From Dorea_D hominis (GTDB lineage Bacteria > Bacillota > Clostridia > Lachnospirales > Lachnospiraceae): a DNA stretch of 18,459 bases. The notes below the pieces were generated by a model. That model made no database searches, was not told the origin of the DNA, and saw only the letters and a list, made by a program, of their open reading frames with translations. The stretch covers positions 1 to 18,459 of the forward strand of contig NZ_JACOOY010000025.1 in NCBI RefSeq assembly GCF_014287705.1, read 5' to 3'. This document shows, in pieces, positions 1-7,672 of this stretch (position 1 is the first letter of the stretch; each line of letters starts with the position of its first letter). Made by a program: the position numbers and the translations under genes.

Positions 1-13
1 GCTCTTCCGATCT
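1..13. other. Illumina adapter remnant at contig edge
   Basis: The first 13 bases, GCTCTTCCGATCT, are identical to the 3' end of the standard Illumina TruSeq adapter. They precede sequence that reads in frame into brxL without a start codon. The parsimonious reading is untrimmed adapter at the end of an assembled contig, so genomic sequence starts at about position 14. The first four codons read in the brxL frame (2-13) are therefore artefactual. Confidence 0.9.
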
Positions 14-2098
14 CCGGGGAAGGTCATTATCAAATTAGATGAGGAAAATGCAACAGAAGACAAGCGGGAGGAAATAAAACAAAAACTCCGCCAATACTAC
101 GATGGACGTATTGTCCGCAAGGATTTAACCAAATCAATCCGAGAGGGAGCGAATGTTCCGGTCTATGTACTGGAATACCTCCTTGGACAGTACTGCAATT
201 CCGATGATGAAGAGATCATCGAAGAAGGTGTGGAAAATGTAAAGCGTATTCTGAGAGATAATTATGTGCGACCGGATGAAGCACAGAAGATTCTTTCTCT
301 TTTGCGTGAGCGGGGAAGCTATACAGTCATTGACCGTATTACAGTTATACTGAATACAAAAGAAGACCGTTATGAGGCGACTTTCGCAAATCTCGGAGTG
401 AAAGAAATTCCGATTCACCCGGATTATGTAAAAGATTATGACAGACTTCTGTGTGGAGGTATCTGGTGTATCCTGCAACTGGAGTATGAATTTATTGAGG
501 AAGATAAGCGTAATACGCAGCCGATCCGCGTGCGGAGATTAACGCCGATCCAGATGCCGCATGTGGATATGGATGAAGTGAGAAATGGAAGAAAAGCATT
601 TACGAAAGATGAATGGATCGATGTAGTACTTCGCTCAACAGGACTGGAGCCGGAGAAGTTCAAAGAACGTGAGAAATGGTTATTGCTTGCGCGTATGATT
701 CCACTGGTGGAGAATAACTTCAACCTTTGTGAGCTGGGACCGCGTTCTACCGGTAAATCTTACATATATGAACAGATTTCTCCGAACAGTATTCTGGTTG
801 CCGGAGGACAGACGACAGTTGCAAATCTTTTCTATAACATGTCCAATCATACGGTAGGTCTTGTCGGAATGTGGGACTGTGTTGCATTTGACGAGGTTGC
901 AGGTATTAAATTTAAAGACAAAGATGGTGTCCAGATCATGAAAGGATATATGGCATCCGGGGCATTTTCCCGTGGAAAAGCGGAAGTGCAGGCAAAAGCA
1001 TCAATGGTATTTGTCGGAAATATTAACCAGAGTGTAGAGACATTATTGAAAACATCCAGCTTATTTGATCCATTTCCACCGGAGATGGGAACAGATACCG
1101 CATTTCTGGATCGTATGCATTGCTATATTCCGGGCTGGGAGATCCCAAAGTACAGACCGGATTCATTTACGAATGATTATGGATTTATTACAGATTATCT
1201 GTCTGAATTTATGCGTGAGCTTCGGAAAGACAATTACAGTGATCTGATGGATAAGTATTTCCAGTTAGGAAATAACCTGAATCAGAGAGATACGATAGCA
1301 GTTCGGAAGCTGATATCTGGATTTATTAAACTCGTTTATCCAGATGGAGAAGTGAGCAAAGAGGAATTACAGGAAATTATCGAGCTTTCACTGGAGCTTC
1401 GCCGCAGGGTGAAGGAGCAGCTTAAGAAAATTGGCGGTATGGAATTCTATGATGTGAATTTCTCTTATATTGATAAAGAAAGTTTTGAAGAGCATTATGT
1501 GTCTGTCCCGGAGCAGGGCGCTGGCAAGCTGATTCCAGAAGGAATGGGCAAACCGGGATCTGTGTATACTGTCTCAAAAGCGAAGACAGGTATGATCGGT
1601 TGTTATATGTTAGAGACACAGATGATGCCGGGAAATGGCAAATTGACCTGTACTGGTATCGGTTCCGGACAAGGAGCAAGAGAAGCTACAAATACAGCAT
1701 TTAATTATCTGAAAGTGCACGGCAGTAGTATTTCCGGACAGATCAGTACGACAACGAAAGAATATCTGATCAATTATCAGGATATGCAGGGAATTGGAAT
1801 GACTTCCAATCTGGCATTGCCGACATTGATCGCTCTTTGTTCGGCTGCATTATCCAAGCCGACGCTTAGCAGCCTTGCGGTACTGGGGGAGATCAGCATT
1901 GGTGGTACATTGATTAAAGTAGATGAACTGGCAAGTACGTTACAGGTTTGTCTGGACAGTGGAGCGAAGAAAGTGCTGCTACCGATGACTTCAGCGGCAG
2001 ATCTTGGCAGCGTTCCGTCTGATCTGGTAGGTGCTTTCAGTCTGATTTTCTATTCTTCAGCGGAAGAGGCTGTGTATAAGGCATTAGGAGTAGAGTAG
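14..2098 (+). CDS. brxL: BREX-type AAA+/Lon-like protein BrxL, 5' partial
   Basis: BrxL is a phage-restriction factor of BREX systems, an AAA+ protein that assembles on DNA. About 694 residues are visible. The frame is open to the contig edge, so the true start is lost; a GTG at 230 is internal, because conserved N-terminal BrxL sequence (RKDLTKSIREGANVPVYVLE) precedes it. The length already approaches full-size BrxL, so probably only a few residues are missing. Walker A is GPRSTGKS (737-760) and Walker B is VAFDE (881-895). The C-terminal third is Lon-protease-like (GEISIGG, KVLLP), but by hand alignment the Lon catalytic Ser is Asn and the catalytic Lys is Ala, so it is probably not a protease. 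No PglZ, PglX, BrxC, BrxA or BrxB gene is present downstream. It leads a co-directional cluster, with 13 nt to the next start. Confidence 0.9.
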   Translation, partial: PGKVIIKLDEENATEDKREEIKQKLRQYYDGRIVRKDLTKSIREGANVPVYVLEYLLGQYCNSDDEEIIEEGVENVKRILRDNYVRPDEAQKILSLLRERGSYTVIDRITVILNTKEDRYEATFANLGVKEIPIHPDYVKDYDRLLCGGIWCILQLEYEFIEEDKRNTQPIRVRRLTPIQMPHVDMDEVRNGRKAFTKDEWIDVVLRSTGLEPEKFKEREKWLLLARMIPLVENNFNLCELGPRSTGKSYIYEQISPNSILVAGGQTTVANLFYNMSNHTVGLVGMWDCVAFDEVAGIKFKDKDGVQIMKGYMASGAFSRGKAEVQAKASMVFVGNINQSVETLLKTSSLFDPFPPEMGTDTAFLDRMHCYIPGWEIPKYRPDSFTNDYGFITDYLSEFMRELRKDNYSDLMDKYFQLGNNLNQRDTIAVRKLISGFIKLVYPDGEVSKEELQEIIELSLELRRRVKEQLKKIGGMEFYDVNFSYIDKESFEEHYVSVPEQGAGKLIPEGMGKPGSVYTVSKAKTGMIGCYMLETQMMPGNGKLTCTGIGSGQGAREATNTAFNYLKVHGSSISGQISTTTKEYLINYQDMQGIGMTSNLALPTLIALCSAALSKPTLSSLAVLGEISIGGTLIKVDELASTLQVCLDSGAKKVLLPMTSAADLGSVPSDLVGAFSLIFYSSAEEAVYKALGVE

Positions 2099-2111
2099 AA
2101 GGTGAAGTAAG

Positions 2112-3197
2112 ATGTTTGAACAAGATTTTGAAAAGATGCTTCGGACGCAAGGAGCTGCGCTGGATGATAAGAAGAGATTTACGGCTTTGGTACGAGATTT
2201 ATTTCCGTCACAGGCGCGGAATGTCAATCTGCTGTTAATGGCATACAGCATCGGCATTGCGCAGGATATCCAGACGGCATCCGATATCGATAATACATTT
2301 GCGTTCCGCTATGTCAAACAGTTGATCGATAATTACGGCATGAGCCGTGCAAATGCAGACTGGGTTGTCTCTATGTGGTGTTCCTGCTATGGCGCGAAAG
2401 TGCTTGGCAAGAGATGCGAAATCGAAGTGCATGCGACCGGACCTGCGATTTCAAATGAAGAAAATAAGGCGACCGGTGTTTATGGAGATTTGTTTGATTA
2501 TTGCAAGAGTCAGGAAGGAAACGGTCTTGCAGTAACCGGATTTCACGGGCAGAATAAGGCGATGCTGATTTTTCAGAATAAGGCGGGAAATCAGCCGGTG
2601 TTGGAAATTGCGGATGACAGCTTTGCAGAAAGCGAGACGCGAGAAGTGATCATTACAGATGGGATAGAGCGTATTGGCAATCGTGCATTTGCAGGATGTG
2701 CGGATTTACATCAGGTGATTTTGCCGGGAACGATCAAAGAGCTGGGAGATCAGTCATTTGCACAGTGTGAGAAACTGACATCTTTAATGCTGCCGGAATT
2801 GCTGGAGCGAATTGGAAGTGAAGCTTTCAAAGGGACAGGATTAAAGACAATCGCTATTCCAAAGAATGTATACTGGCTGGGAGACGGTGTATTTTCGGAA
2901 TGTGAGAAACTGGATGGCGTGACAATCCCAGAGAATATAAAAATCATTCCGGATCGCATGTTTGAAGGCTGTCTGGCTATGAAGAAAATCAGCTTACATA
3001 GGAATGTAGAAGAGATCGGAGAGCGTGCATTTTTCGGCTGTGAGCTCTTGGATGGAATAGAGATACCGGACAGTGTAAGGCATATTGGACAAGATGCATT
3101 TTCCGGAACGAGTGAACGATTTATCCTGCAATGTTCCATGGGATCTTATGCGGAGAGTTATGCCAGAAAAAATAAGATCAAGTATCAGCTCATATAA
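2112..3197 (+). CDS. BspA-type leucine-rich repeat protein
   Basis: A 361-residue protein of two parts. Residues 1 to about 110 form a helical module with motifs such as FPSQARNVNLLL, MSRANADWVVSMWC and YGAKVLG; I recognise this style from Firmicute multidomain proteins but cannot name the domain. From about residue 170 there are roughly six BspA-type (LRR_5) repeats of the pattern I-x-x-x-A/M-F-x-G/E-C-x-x-L-x-x-I-x-L/I-P. There is no signal peptide or wall anchor, so unlike surface BspA proteins it should be cytoplasmic. The start at ATG 2112 follows an AAGGTGAAG ribosome site and lies 13 nt after brxL. LRRs usually mediate protein binding. A sensor or adaptor role for the BrxL/kinase cluster is inference. 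Confidence 0.85.
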   Translation: MFEQDFEKMLRTQGAALDDKKRFTALVRDLFPSQARNVNLLLMAYSIGIAQDIQTASDIDNTFAFRYVKQLIDNYGMSRANADWVVSMWCSCYGAKVLGKRCEIEVHATGPAISNEENKATGVYGDLFDYCKSQEGNGLAVTGFHGQNKAMLIFQNKAGNQPVLEIADDSFAESETREVIITDGIERIGNRAFAGCADLHQVILPGTIKELGDQSFAQCEKLTSLMLPELLERIGSEAFKGTGLKTIAIPKNVYWLGDGVFSECEKLDGVTIPENIKIIPDRMFEGCLAMKKISLHRNVEEIGERAFFGCELLDGIEIPDSVRHIGQDAFSGTSERFILQCSMGSYAESYARKNKIKYQLI

Positions 3198-3216
3198 TGT
3201 CGCCTGAAAAGCGACA
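3198..3216 (+). other. Intercistronic hairpin after the LRR gene
   Basis: A perfect 6-bp stem TGTCGC / GCGACA with a 7-nt loop begins at the base after the LRR stop codon, in the largest intergenic gap of the cluster (67 nt). No T-run follows, so it is not a classical terminator. It could mark a processing site or mild attenuator that sets stoichiometry between the brxL-LRR part and the kinase part. Confidence 0.5.
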
Positions 3217-3264
3217 AGTACGTGCATGAGAAATGGTAAAGTGATTCATGAGGGAGGAAGCAGG

Positions 3265-3774
3265 ATGGGATTTTTTGACAGTTTATTCGGAAATAAAAAT
3301 CAGATTCCAACAGTGACATCGATCCTGCCGGATGCAGCCAGACAGGAGATCATAGCAGGGAGATTACCCATTTTAAATACGGACAAGCTGTTCCTGAAAA
3401 AAGGCGAAAAGATTCATTTTATAGATAAAGCTGTGAATATGGAGCAGAAGAAGGTAAAAGAATTCCGACATTCCGGTGGAAGTGCTCCCGGGTTATTTAA
3501 AGGGACGAGGTGGAGCGCCGGGCGCGGAAAAACGGTCGAGCACATTGAACTGGTGCAGCACCGAGGTATTTTATATGTGACGAATCAGCGAATCGTATTT
3601 CAGGCGACAGAATGGGGATTTGATAAGCAATACCGCTATCTGACAGCGATTACACCATATAGTAACGGCTGTGAGATGCAGTTTGGGAGCAAGACATATT
3701 GTCTGATTGTAGCAGACGGAAGTATTTTAAATCATGTATTGAAGCTGATTCGGCAAAGGAGGCAGATACCATAA
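3265..3774 (+). CDS. PH-like (bacterial PH/GRAM-type) domain protein
   Basis: About 169 residues. The ATG at 3265 is preferred to the in-frame ATG at 3226 because GGGAGG at 3252-3257 sits 7 nt before it. The N-terminus is short and hydrophobic (GFFDSLFG), followed by a linker. The C-terminal half has the signature of bacterial PH-like folds: LYVTNQRIVFQ, then LTAITPYSNGCEMQF and a closing helix (ILNHVLKLIRQ). No membrane segment or signal peptide is seen. Its stop codon TAA shares one base with the ATG of the kinase gene, implying translational coupling. The function is unknown; binding to a membrane, peptide or partner kinase is inference. The fold call is by motif only. Confidence 0.7.
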   Translation: MGFFDSLFGNKNQIPTVTSILPDAARQEIIAGRLPILNTDKLFLKKGEKIHFIDKAVNMEQKKVKEFRHSGGSAPGLFKGTRWSAGRGKTVEHIELVQHRGILYVTNQRIVFQATEWGFDKQYRYLTAITPYSNGCEMQFGSKTYCLIVADGSILNHVLKLIRQRRQIP

Positions 3775-5072
3775 TGGAAGGGCAGTTAAAGAACGGAACC
3801 ATTTTAATTTCAGAGAGTGGAAATAAATACGAAGTAGTCAGTCTTCTCGGAGCCGGCGGGCAGGGAGAAGTATACGATGTGAAATGTGAAGACAGACATT
3901 ACGCATTAAAATGGTATTTCAAAGGAAGTGCGACAGAACGTCAGAAGAAAATTCTGGAGACGATTATTGCGAAGGGAGCACCGGATACATCATTTTTATG
4001 GCCGATGGAATTAATTGTGCCGGTGAAGAGTGATTTGTTCGGATACATTATGCCCCTTCGCCCGAAGCATTATAAGAGCATTGTGGATTTGATGAAAAAG
4101 CGGGTAAATCCGTCCTTCTATACCTTATGCAGAACGGCATTTAATTTGACAAAAGGATACCGCGAATTGCATGCAATAGGAGCAAAATATCAGGATATTT
4201 CTTTTGGAAACCTGTTTTTTGATCCCGATACAGGAGAGGTTTTAATCTGTGATAATGATAATGTTTCATTTGACAACAGCAAACCGGGCGGAGTACTGGG
4301 AACGCCTGGATTTATGGCACCGGAGATCGTGCGGGGTGAAAAACATCCATCGAGAGATACCGACCGCTACTCGTTGTCTGTTTTATTATTTTATCTTTTT
4401 ATGGTCAATCATCCACTGGAAGGTAAGCAGGAAGCGAGCATCAAATGCATGGATATGGCTGCGAGAATCAAACTTTACGGCACCGATCCAGTATTTATTT
4501 TCGATCCGAATAATAAGACAAACAGACCGGTAAAAGGAATCCATGATAATGCAAACATTTACTGGCCGTTATATCCGGAGAAAATGCGTCAGATGTTTAC
4601 AAAAGCATTTACGGTAGGGTTAAATGAGCCAAGCAGGCGAATTACGGAACCGGAGTGGATGACATTATTTTCCAATATGATGCATGGAATTATGCAGTGT
4701 TCTTGCGGGGCGCAGGTGTTTTATGATGAAGAGCTGGAAGCAAAAGGTGTTGCACATACATGCTGGAATTGCGGAAAAGCTGTGACTGTTCCATATAAGA
4801 TCGTGATCGGAAAGAATTGCGTACTGTTAAATCAGAATACGAAATTATTACATCATCATGTGTACGATGATTTTGATGTGGATACAGTAGTTGGATCGGT
4901 CGTGCAGAATCCGAAGAATCCGGCACTTTGGGGAATTCGGAATGAGGACAAGGTGAACTGGACTTATCAGAAAGCAGATGGCACACAGATTCCGGTTGCA
5001 CCGGGAAAGACAGCCGGAATTGCAAAAGGCGTGAAAATTATATTCCCAGAATCAACAGGGGAGTTCAGATAA
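3774..5072 (+). CDS. Atypical Ser/Thr protein kinase with C-terminal zinc ribbon (TerY-P triad kinase)
   Basis: A 432-residue eukaryotic-like kinase; ATG 3774 follows AAAGGAGG (3755-3762) and overlaps the previous stop by one base. The glycine loop GAGGQGEV is at residues 26-33, the ATP-anchoring Lys is K46 (YALKWY), and the activation-segment motif GTPGFMAPE is present. The catalytic loop is unusual: HRD is replaced by YQD (D141), with N146 in the metal-binding position, and DFG by DND (D160-D162). The catalytic Asp, Asn and metal Asp all seem kept, so activity is plausible. Residues about 309-333 form a zinc ribbon (CSC ... CWNC), and a beta-rich tail follows. There is no transmembrane segment, unlike PASTA kinases. 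Together with the VWA and PP2C neighbours it makes the triad known as TerY-P. Confidence 0.88.
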   Translation: MEGQLKNGTILISESGNKYEVVSLLGAGGQGEVYDVKCEDRHYALKWYFKGSATERQKKILETIIAKGAPDTSFLWPMELIVPVKSDLFGYIMPLRPKHYKSIVDLMKKRVNPSFYTLCRTAFNLTKGYRELHAIGAKYQDISFGNLFFDPDTGEVLICDNDNVSFDNSKPGGVLGTPGFMAPEIVRGEKHPSRDTDRYSLSVLLFYLFMVNHPLEGKQEASIKCMDMAARIKLYGTDPVFIFDPNNKTNRPVKGIHDNANIYWPLYPEKMRQMFTKAFTVGLNEPSRRITEPEWMTLFSNMMHGIMQCSCGAQVFYDEELEAKGVAHTCWNCGKAVTVPYKIVIGKNCVLLNQNTKLLHHHVYDDFDVDTVVGSVVQNPKNPALWGIRNEDKVNWTYQKADGTQIPVAPGKTAGIAKGVKIIFPESTGEFR

Positions 5073-5099
5073 GAAGTATTTCTAAGGAGGATGAGAAAA

Positions 5100-5891
5100 A
5101 TGGAAGTATTACAGAGACCGGGTGGAGAATTAGCGACAAGACCGATTCATTTCTTTTGGGTAGTGGATTGTTCGGGATCGATGTATGGTGAGAAAATAGG
5201 AATTGTAAATAACACGATTCAGGAATGTATACCGGAGATGCGTGCGGCGGCAGATAATAATCCGAACGCGCAGCTTCTGATCCGTGCATTACAGTTTTCT
5301 TCGGGAGCAAGCTGGATTACATCGAATCCGGTTCCAATCGAGGATTACGGATGGGAAGATATGGATGCAAATGGTCTTACAGAACTGGGGAAGGCATTTG
5401 ATCTTCTGGCGGCACAGCTTGGCATTCCACCAATGCCGGAGAGAGCACTGCCACCGGTAATTGTATTACTTTCGGACGGATTTCCAACGGATGAATACAA
5501 GAATAGCCTTGAAAAATTAAAAAAACTGCCTTGGTTTAGAAAAGCGGTAAAGATCGCGATTTCTATCGGAAAAGATGCAGATGATGAAGTATTGATTGAA
5601 TTTACAGGAAATAGTGAGCTTGTGTTGCAGGCAAATAATGCAACTGCACTTGCAAGGATGATCAAATGGGCATCGACAACAGCGTCCATGGTATCAGCGC
5701 CTTCAAGCAAACCTATGAATTCCACACCGGCATCTGCACCAATCGCACCGGCAGCTTCTGTAGCGCCAGCATCGGCAGCAGCATCTCAGCCGGCAAATGC
5801 AAATACACCGGCGAACAATGGAGCGCCGTTAGTGCTTGATATGAGTAATATTCCGGATCCGGATGATTTTGATGACGGAGCTGTTTGGTAA
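5100..5891 (+). CDS. TerY-like VWA domain protein with low-complexity linker and acidic tail
   Basis: A 263-residue VWA-domain protein. ATG 5100 is chosen over ATG 5091 because the AAGGAGG site (5084-5090) abuts 5091 but lies 9 nt from 5100. The metal-ion-dependent adhesion site is complete: D23-x-S25-x-S27 (VVDCSGSM), the Thr of GLTELGKAF, and LLSDGFPTDE. About residues 195-245 are an Ala/Pro/Ser-rich linker, and the protein ends in an acidic tail (MSNIPDPDDFDDGAVW). TerY-type VWA proteins are cytoplasmic and bind metal-dependent partners or act as phosphorylation-linked scaffolds. Its place between kinase and PP2C supports a role as regulated scaffold or kinase substrate, the latter being inference. 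PP2C begins 11 nt downstream. Confidence 0.88.
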   Translation: MEVLQRPGGELATRPIHFFWVVDCSGSMYGEKIGIVNNTIQECIPEMRAAADNNPNAQLLIRALQFSSGASWITSNPVPIEDYGWEDMDANGLTELGKAFDLLAAQLGIPPMPERALPPVIVLLSDGFPTDEYKNSLEKLKKLPWFRKAVKIAISIGKDADDEVLIEFTGNSELVLQANNATALARMIKWASTTASMVSAPSSKPMNSTPASAPIAPAASVAPASAAASQPANANTPANNGAPLVLDMSNIPDPDDFDDGAVW

Positions 5892-5902
5892 GGAGGCATT
5901 AT

Positions 5903-6736
5903 ATGAAGTGCTATGTATGTGACGGAATTGTCAGAGGTGCGACGCATGTCAGAAATGCCAAACCGTGTCAAGACAATAAGAAGATTGTAAAGATATCGGA
6001 CGAAATAATTATTGTCGCAGTAGCAGACGGACATGGCAGTTCCAAGTGCCCAAGAAGTGACAGGGGATCGCTGATTGCTGTAAATACGTTCTGCGATGTG
6101 ATGAAAAATTATTTGCAAAGCTACGAAGCAGATAAAGAAGGAATGGAAAATCTGATTACATTTCTTAACCGGGAAGGTGAAATGCGCTTTGCGCAGGATA
6201 TATGCGAAGAATGGCAGGCAAGAGTCAAGCAGTCTTTTTATAAAGACAAAGCAGAAGATCTGATAGACGAAGAAAACAATATCAAGTGGCCGGCAGTATT
6301 TTCCTTATACGGAACAACATTGCTTGGCATGTTAATCACCAATCGTTTTGTATTTTCCTTCCAGATTGGGGATGGAGATATCAGCCTTGTGTCTAAAAAA
6401 GAAGTTGCGCCACTGGTTCAGCCGGAGAAATTTCTTGGAACAGAGACACATTCATTATCAAAAATGGATGCCTGGCGAAAAGCAGTCACAGCGGTACGAA
6501 GACGAGATGGAGAAAGCAGACCGCCTTATATGTATATGCTGTCAACGGATGGATTTGCCAACAGCTATACTTCTGACGCAGAATATCAGAAGACATGCAG
6601 AGATTATCTGGATATGCTGGAAGAACACGGCGTCAAAACAGTGCAGTCGAATTTGAAAAACTGGCTGGCAGAGACAAGCGAGCTGGGCTGTGGGGATGAC
6701 ATTACGGTAGTGATGGTGTATTTTGCGGAAGAGTAA
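5903..6736 (+). CDS. PP2C-family Ser/Thr protein phosphatase (TerY-P triad)
   Basis: A 277-residue metal-dependent phosphatase expected to reverse phosphorylation by the upstream kinase. The start is ATG 5903, 6 nt after AAGGAGG (5890-5896); a TTG at 5885 would overlap the VWA gene and is less likely. The PP2C signature motifs are all seen: the acidic metal ligand in CQD (D24), ADGHGSS, LYGTTLLG, the QIGDGD strand, LSTDGF, and the terminal GCGDDITVV. The length is typical of a single PP2C domain with no sensor or membrane region. It lies 11 nt after the VWA gene and 14 nt before the transglutaminase-like gene. Confidence 0.92.
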   Translation: MKCYVCDGIVRGATHVRNAKPCQDNKKIVKISDEIIIVAVADGHGSSKCPRSDRGSLIAVNTFCDVMKNYLQSYEADKEGMENLITFLNREGEMRFAQDICEEWQARVKQSFYKDKAEDLIDEENNIKWPAVFSLYGTTLLGMLITNRFVFSFQIGDGDISLVSKKEVAPLVQPEKFLGTETHSLSKMDAWRKAVTAVRRRDGESRPPYMYMLSTDGFANSYTSDAEYQKTCRDYLDMLEEHGVKTVQSNLKNWLAETSELGCGDDITVVMVYFAEE

Positions 6737-6750
6737 ATGAGGGATAGAAG

Positions 6751-7545
6751 ATGATTGTAGACCGCTATTATTATCATCAACTGAATAAACAAGAACAGGC
6801 GATCTATAAAGCGATCTATGATGGCGTTATGGCGCATCAGGATGTGATCCCGATTCCAGCAAGAGGTCAGATGCCGAAAGATATGTTTGAGCGCATTTAT
6901 GCGGCGATAACGAGAGATAATCCCCTGATTTATCATTTGAATCAGTCGGCATGCAGCATAGCCAGTGATATGCAGGGGCATCTTGCATTTTGCCCACAGT
7001 ATTTTTTCAAAATGCCAAAGGTGAAAGAATACAATCGTAAGATAGAAAAAGTGGTAAATGATCTGGTTGGAAAATTGCAACTACTATCGTGCAGTGATTA
7101 TGAAAAAGAAATACGGATACATGACTGGCTCTGTAAAAATGTTGAGTATGATTATGAGGGAATGGACCGGGAAAAGCTGAAAAGAGTGATTGCTTCTCAT
7201 AACATATTGGGAGTATTTGCATTTCACAAAGCACAGTGTGAAGGAATTGCAAAAGCTGTCAAAGTCTTGTTGAATGCCGTAGATGTACGGTGCATTGTTG
7301 CAACCGGTGAAGCGTGGGATAGCAAAGAATCTACGTTACATGCATGGAATATTGTCAATATAGATGGTGAGCCATATCAATTGGATGTTACGTGGGATAT
7401 AGGCACTACCTGCCAGAGAAAGAATATAATTGACTACACATATTTCAATCTTACGGATGTGATGATGGCGCGGGATCATAAAGCGGATTGCAAATTACCG
7501 GAATGCAAAGCAACAAAAGCGAATTATTATGTGAGGAATAAGTGA
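6751..7545 (+). CDS. Cytoplasmic transglutaminase-like (papain-fold) protein
   Basis: A 264-residue protein with a transglutaminase-like core in its C-terminal half. The catalytic triad is visible and in order: C163 (AQCEGIAKA), H197 (HAWNIV) and D212 (LDVTWD). The helix before it (HDWLCKNVEYD) is also typical of the family. The N-terminal ~120 residues are helical and unrecognised. There is no signal peptide, so it should act in the cytoplasm, either as a cysteine protease/peptidase or as an amide cross-linker. It ends the kinase/VWA/PP2C cluster with a 14-nt spacing, which makes it the best candidate for an enzymatic effector. That role is inference. A peptide-processing role unrelated to defence is the alternative. 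Confidence 0.85.
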   Translation: MIVDRYYYHQLNKQEQAIYKAIYDGVMAHQDVIPIPARGQMPKDMFERIYAAITRDNPLIYHLNQSACSIASDMQGHLAFCPQYFFKMPKVKEYNRKIEKVVNDLVGKLQLLSCSDYEKEIRIHDWLCKNVEYDYEGMDREKLKRVIASHNILGVFAFHKAQCEGIAKAVKVLLNAVDVRCIVATGEAWDSKESTLHAWNIVNIDGEPYQLDVTWDIGTTCQRKNIIDYTYFNLTDVMMARDHKADCKLPECKATKANYYVRNK

Positions 7546-7672
7546 AGTCCTTGAAAAAACATCCTTTGGATGATGTGTTAACTATATTAGAAGTGTTTTG
7601 TGGATAATTGGAAAAGCAATGTGGGAATGACTTTAATATGGATGAAACTTTGTATTGAAGGGAGAGATAAAA

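Noticed and set aside
14..2098. A complete BREX system
   Set aside because: Only BrxL is visible. None of the genes downstream is PglX, PglZ, BrxC, BrxA or BrxB; upstream is lost at the contig edge.
230..2098. GTG at 230 as the brxL start
   Set aside because: Conserved BrxL sequence reads in frame before it to the edge, and there is no ribosome site.
7546..7600. Terminator after the transglutaminase-like gene
   Set aside because: A short CATCC-TTT-GGATG hairpin exists at about 7560-7573, but it lacks a T-run and further pairing, so termination there is unsupported.
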